From Actinomycetota bacterium (GTDB taxonomy: Bacteria > Actinomycetota > Actinomycetes > Acidothermales > Acidothermaceae), in contig PLCK01000077.1 in the NCBI GenBank assembly GCA_003134755.1, forward strand, positions 11,549 to 20,220: a DNA stretch of 8,672 bases, in the 5' to 3' direction. The position numbers were made by a program, and so were the translations under genes. A model generated the notes under the pieces. The model did not search any database, was not told where the DNA came from, and saw nothing but the letters and a program-made list of their open reading frames with translations. How positions within the stretch are numbered: the first letter of the stretch is position 1; the number at the start of each line of letters is the position of its first letter. Positions 6,318-8,672 of this stretch are shown here, piece by piece.

Positions 6318-7379
6318 TTAGGTCGGTGCCGAGGCGGCACGACGACTGAGGAAGGTCTGCAGCACGACAACGACGAGGAGGAATGCGCCCGTCACGACCT
6401 GCTGGTCCTGCGCATTGAACTGAAGTCCTTGGACCACCAAGTTGGAGATGACGAACCACAACGCGATGCCGGCGAGGGATCCGGCCATCGACCCGACGCC
6501 ACCGCTGAGCAGGGTGCCACCGATCACGACGGCGGCGATCGCGACGAGTTCGTACGAGTCACCGATCCGTGCCTCCTGGCCACCGCCGGACAACGCAGTC
6601 GTGAGAATCGCCGCCAGGCCGGCGCAGAGCCCGCTGATCACGTAGACCGTCGTCTTGACGCGCTTGACCGGAAGGCCCATCAGTTCGGCGGCGGTGTTGT
6701 TGCCGCCGATGGTCTGGACGGCCTGGCCGAAGGCGGTCCGGTTCAGCAGCCACCAGCACACGGCGAAGACTGCCAGGGTGATCCAGACCGGCCAGCCGAT
6801 GGTGAAGAGCTTCCCCTGCCCCATCGTGAGGAATGCGGTGTGTGCTGGCACCCGGGGCGTGAGGTTGCCCTCTTTGGTGATGTAGTAGGTGAGCCCTCGG
6901 ATCCCTGTGAGGCCCGCCAGGGTGACGATGAAGGGTGGTAGTCCGAGCCGGGCGATGATCGTGCCTTGCAACAGCCCTGCCGCGCCGCAGCAGAGCAACG
7001 GCACGACGATCGCCATGACCGATCCGTGCTTGGACATGAAGCCACTGGTGAGCACGCCGAGCGCGAATACCGAGCCGACCGAGAGGTCGATGCCACCGCT
7101 GATGATGACGAAGGTCATGCCGGCCGTGATGATGGCGATGAAGCTGGCACCAAGTGCGATGTTGCGCAGGTTGTCGGCGTGAATGAATCCCTTGTCGAAG
7201 ATCGCACCGATGATGACCAGCAGGACCAGGACCGCGAACGCCCCGCTTCGCGAGATGAGTGAGGTCAGCGCGCGCGCCCTGGCCACCGCCGCACCGACGC
7301 CGTGCTCGTCGACCGCGACGTGAATCGGTTTCGGTTTGCGGGGCAACACAGTGCGGCGTCCGCTCGGCGTCGTGGTCAT
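6318..7379 (-). CDS. Sugar ABC transporter permease 2 (RbsC/YjfF-like)
   Basis: Integral membrane subunit of a carbohydrate-uptake ABC importer (BPD_transp_2 family), 353 residues. A hydrophilic basic N-terminus of about 45 residues precedes several hydrophobic segments (about 47-62, 77-96, 102-112, 121-135, 148-167, 196-212, 244-262, 276-295, 300-319, 329-345). The family signature GGIDLSVGS is at 95-103. The cytoplasmic coupling-loop region IGGNNTAAELMG (224-235) is followed by the conserved VIGGTLLSGGVGS (285-297). The stretch FIVTLAGLTGIRGLTYYI resembles YjfF of the E. coli galactofuranose importer. The ATG at 7379 overlaps the stop of permease 1 as ATGA and has AGGAG six bases upstream. 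It probably pairs with permease 1 as a heterodimer. The substrate is inferred to be L-arabinose from adjacent araA, not read from the sequence. Confidence 0.94.
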   Translation of the reverse strand: MTTTPSGRRTVLPRKPKPIHVAVDEHGVGAAVARARALTSLISRSGAFAVLVLLVIIGAIFDKGFIHADNLRNIALGASFIAIITAGMTFVIISGGIDLSVGSVFALGVLTSGFMSKHGSVMAIVVPLLCCGAAGLLQGTIIARLGLPPFIVTLAGLTGIRGLTYYITKEGNLTPRVPAHTAFLTMGQGKLFTIGWPVWITLAVFAVCWWLLNRTAFGQAVQTIGGNNTAAELMGLPVKRVKTTVYVISGLCAGLAAILTTALSGGGQEARIGDSYELVAIAAVVIGGTLLSGGVGSMAGSLAGIALWFVISNLVVQGLQFNAQDQQVVTGAFLLVVVVLQTFLSRRAASAPT

Positions 7380-8380
7380 TCGCTGCTCCTGTTGCGCTGG
7401 ATCAGCACGGCCGTGATGATGACCACCGCCTGCACCATCCGGGTGCCGGAGTCCGGGATGTTGTGAGCCTTGAGCGTGTTCTCCAGGAGCTGCATGAGGA
7501 ACACGCCCGCGAGTGTCCCCATCACTCGCACCCGGCCGCCGTAGAGCGCAGTACCGCCGACCACGACTGCCGTGATCGCCTGTAACTCGAAGAGGATTCC
7601 GAGGTACGACGGGTCGGCCGACTGGATTCTCGCCGTCCCGATGATGCCTGCGACTGCGGCGAACAGTCCGCTGAGCGCGTAGACGGTGATGATCGTGCGG
7701 CGCACCGGCAGGCCGGCCAGGACGCTCGCTCTGCGGTTACCCCCGATCGCCAAGAGTCGGTATCCGAGCACGGTGCGCCTCACCAGCACCGCCACGATGG
7801 ACACGAGCGCGACGCCGATGAGCATCGAGTACGGAATCTTGAACAGAAAGCCGCTGCCGAGCTTGTTGAGCGTCGGGTTGAACAGTTCGATCAGACCGCC
7901 GCTTGTGATGACGAGGGCAATCCCTCGGCCCGCTACGAGCAGGCTCAGAGTCGCCACAATTGGCTGGACTCCACCCACCGCGATCACGTAGCCGTTGAAC
8001 AACCCGACAGCGAGACCGGCGAGCAGGGCCAGCACGACAGCGAGAAGCAGGCCTTGGTGGTAACCGCCCTTGTTGGCCGGCGAAATCACGATGCCGAGCA
8101 CCGAGCCGGCGATCGCCATCGTCGCACCCACGGAGAGGTCGATGCCCGCCGTGCCGATGACCATCAGCATGCCGAGCGACACGATCAGGACCGCCGGAAC
8201 CTGCTTCATCAGCGTTTGCAGGCTCTCGAAGTGGTTGAAGTTGTTGGTGAAGCCCATGTTGTAGAGGACCAGCACGAGCAGTGCCAGGTAGACACCCTTG
8301 TCACGTATCCAGTTGCCGTTGACGACTGGTGGACGTACCCGGTTGGTCAGCGATTGCTTGGTGTCTTTGGTGACAGTCAT
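7376..8380 (-). CDS. Sugar ABC transporter permease 1 (RbsC/YtfT-like)
   Basis: Membrane subunit of the same importer, 334 residues, BPD_transp_2 family. After a basic N-terminus, hydrophobic segments lie at about 29-44, 61-78, 85-99, 110-128, 134-159, 182-200, 230-250, 266-281, 287-300 and 313-327. The signature AGIDLSVGA is at 78-86, the loop IGGNRRASVLAGLPVRR at 212-228, and VVVGGTALYGGR at 272-283. LLVAGRGIALVIT and the IQSADP/ELQAI region resemble YtfT, the first permease of the E. coli galactofuranose importer. It starts with ATG at 8380, overlapping the ATPase stop as ATGA. Only a weak GAGG lies ten bases upstream, so coupling to the ATPase is likely. Two distinct permeases are unlike E. 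coli AraFGH, which has a single AraH. Confidence 0.94.
   Translation of the reverse strand: MTVTKDTKQSLTNRVRPPVVNGNWIRDKGVYLALLVLVLYNMGFTNNFNHFESLQTLMKQVPAVLIVSLGMLMVIGTAGIDLSVGATMAIAGSVLGIVISPANKGGYHQGLLLAVVLALLAGLAVGLFNGYVIAVGGVQPIVATLSLLVAGRGIALVITSGGLIELFNPTLNKLGSGFLFKIPYSMLIGVALVSIVAVLVRRTVLGYRLLAIGGNRRASVLAGLPVRRTIITVYALSGLFAAVAGIIGTARIQSADPSYLGILFELQAITAVVVGGTALYGGRVRVMGTLAGVFLMQLLENTLKAHNIPDSGTRMVQAVVIITAVLIQRNRSSE
7386..7390 (-). promoter_or_regulatory. Ribosome binding site of permease 2
   Basis: AGGAG on the minus strand, six bases before the ATG at 7379 and within the last codons of permease 1. It supports the ATGA-overlap start. Confidence 0.7.
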
Positions 8381-8672
8381 TGAGTCGCCGCCTCGCTCGG
8401 TTCGGCGGCGGAGGTTCCGTCCGTGGCCGTGGCTTCCTCCACAGCGGCGGCCGTCTCGACGGCGGCGGCGCCGGCGATCATGCTCATGATCGCATCCTCG
8501 GAGATTTCGTCTCCGAACAAGGAACCAAGAGCGGCCCCGTCGCGAAGTACCAGCACGGTGTCGGCCCCTTCGACGACCTCCTCGAGTTCGGACGACACAA
8601 GAACGACCCCTAGACCCTTCTCGGCCAGCTCGGCGATAAGCGCCTGCACCTCGGCCTTGGCGCCGACGTCGA
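8377..8672 (-). CDS. Sugar ABC transporter ATPase, C-terminal end only (RbsA/AraG/YtfR type)
   Basis: The last 97 whole residues of a carbohydrate-import ATPase; the rest lies beyond base 8672. The visible part begins at DVGAK, the segment after the D-loop in the second nucleotide-binding domain. It continues through GLGVVLVSSELEEVVEGADTVLVLRDG, where sugar ATPases of this type have SSE instead of the usual switch histidine in the second domain. The protein then ends in about 30 residues rich in Ala, Glu and Thr, ending EAATQ, which are not part of the conserved fold. The stop overlaps the permease 1 start as ATGA. The protein powers the two permeases; the usual substrate-binding lipoprotein gene is not in the window and is expected upstream (to the right). 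Confidence 0.92.
   Translation of the reverse strand, partial: DVGAKAEVQALIAELAEKGLGVVLVSSELEEVVEGADTVLVLRDGAALGSLFGDEISEDAIMSMIAGAAAVETAAAVEEATATDGTSAAEPSEAATQ

Noticed and set aside
1..8672. A novel defence, mobile or other undescribed system
   Set aside because: Every long minus-strand frame is assigned to known carbohydrate-uptake, arabinose-catabolism or LacI-regulator families. There are no integrases, transposases, repeats with spacers, toxin-like small genes or marked composition shifts.

Overview
The window is GC-rich (roughly two thirds G+C by eye). All eight genes I accept lie on the minus strand, so transcription runs from base 8672 towards base 1. Codon use, alanine- and arginine-rich proteins, GTG/TTG starts and the family types suggest an actinobacterium, for example the Mycobacterium/Rhodococcus group. 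That placement is an inference, and nothing here fixes genus or species. The window is an L-arabinose uptake and catabolism cluster with both ends cut off.

In transcription order, it begins with the C-terminal end of a sugar ABC-transporter ATPase (8672-8377). Two RbsC-type membrane permeases follow (8380-7376 and 7379-6318), each start overlapping the previous stop in an ATGA. After a 98-base gap comes L-arabinose isomerase araA (6219-4714). A 113-base gap follows, then two tandem LacI-family regulators (4600-3491 and 3390-2242), which are paralogues about 64% identical by hand count. Ribulokinase araB (2245-557) and L-ribulose-5-phosphate 4-epimerase araD (560 to beyond base 1) complete the cluster, again joined by ATGA overlaps.

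The genes form one pathway. The transporter imports a pentose, AraA converts L-arabinose to L-ribulose, AraB phosphorylates it, and AraD epimerises L-ribulose 5-phosphate to D-xylulose 5-phosphate for the pentose phosphate pathway. The best regulatory signal is in the 100-base gap between the two regulators. It is a sigma70-like promoter (TTGACA, 16-base spacer, CATACT) with a LacI-type operator (ATGTTAGCGTTCAC) at the expected transcription start. This would make regulator 1, araB and araD a separately started, probably autoregulated unit. Weaker palindromes lie upstream of araA and of regulator 2.

I see no RNA gene, mobile element, CRISPR array, pseudogene or convincing intrinsic terminator, and no gene-free stretch over 300 bases. 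I found no evidence of a novel type of system. The points worth following up are the duplicated regulators, the internal promoter/operator, and the two-permease (YtfT/YjfF-like) transporter beside araA.
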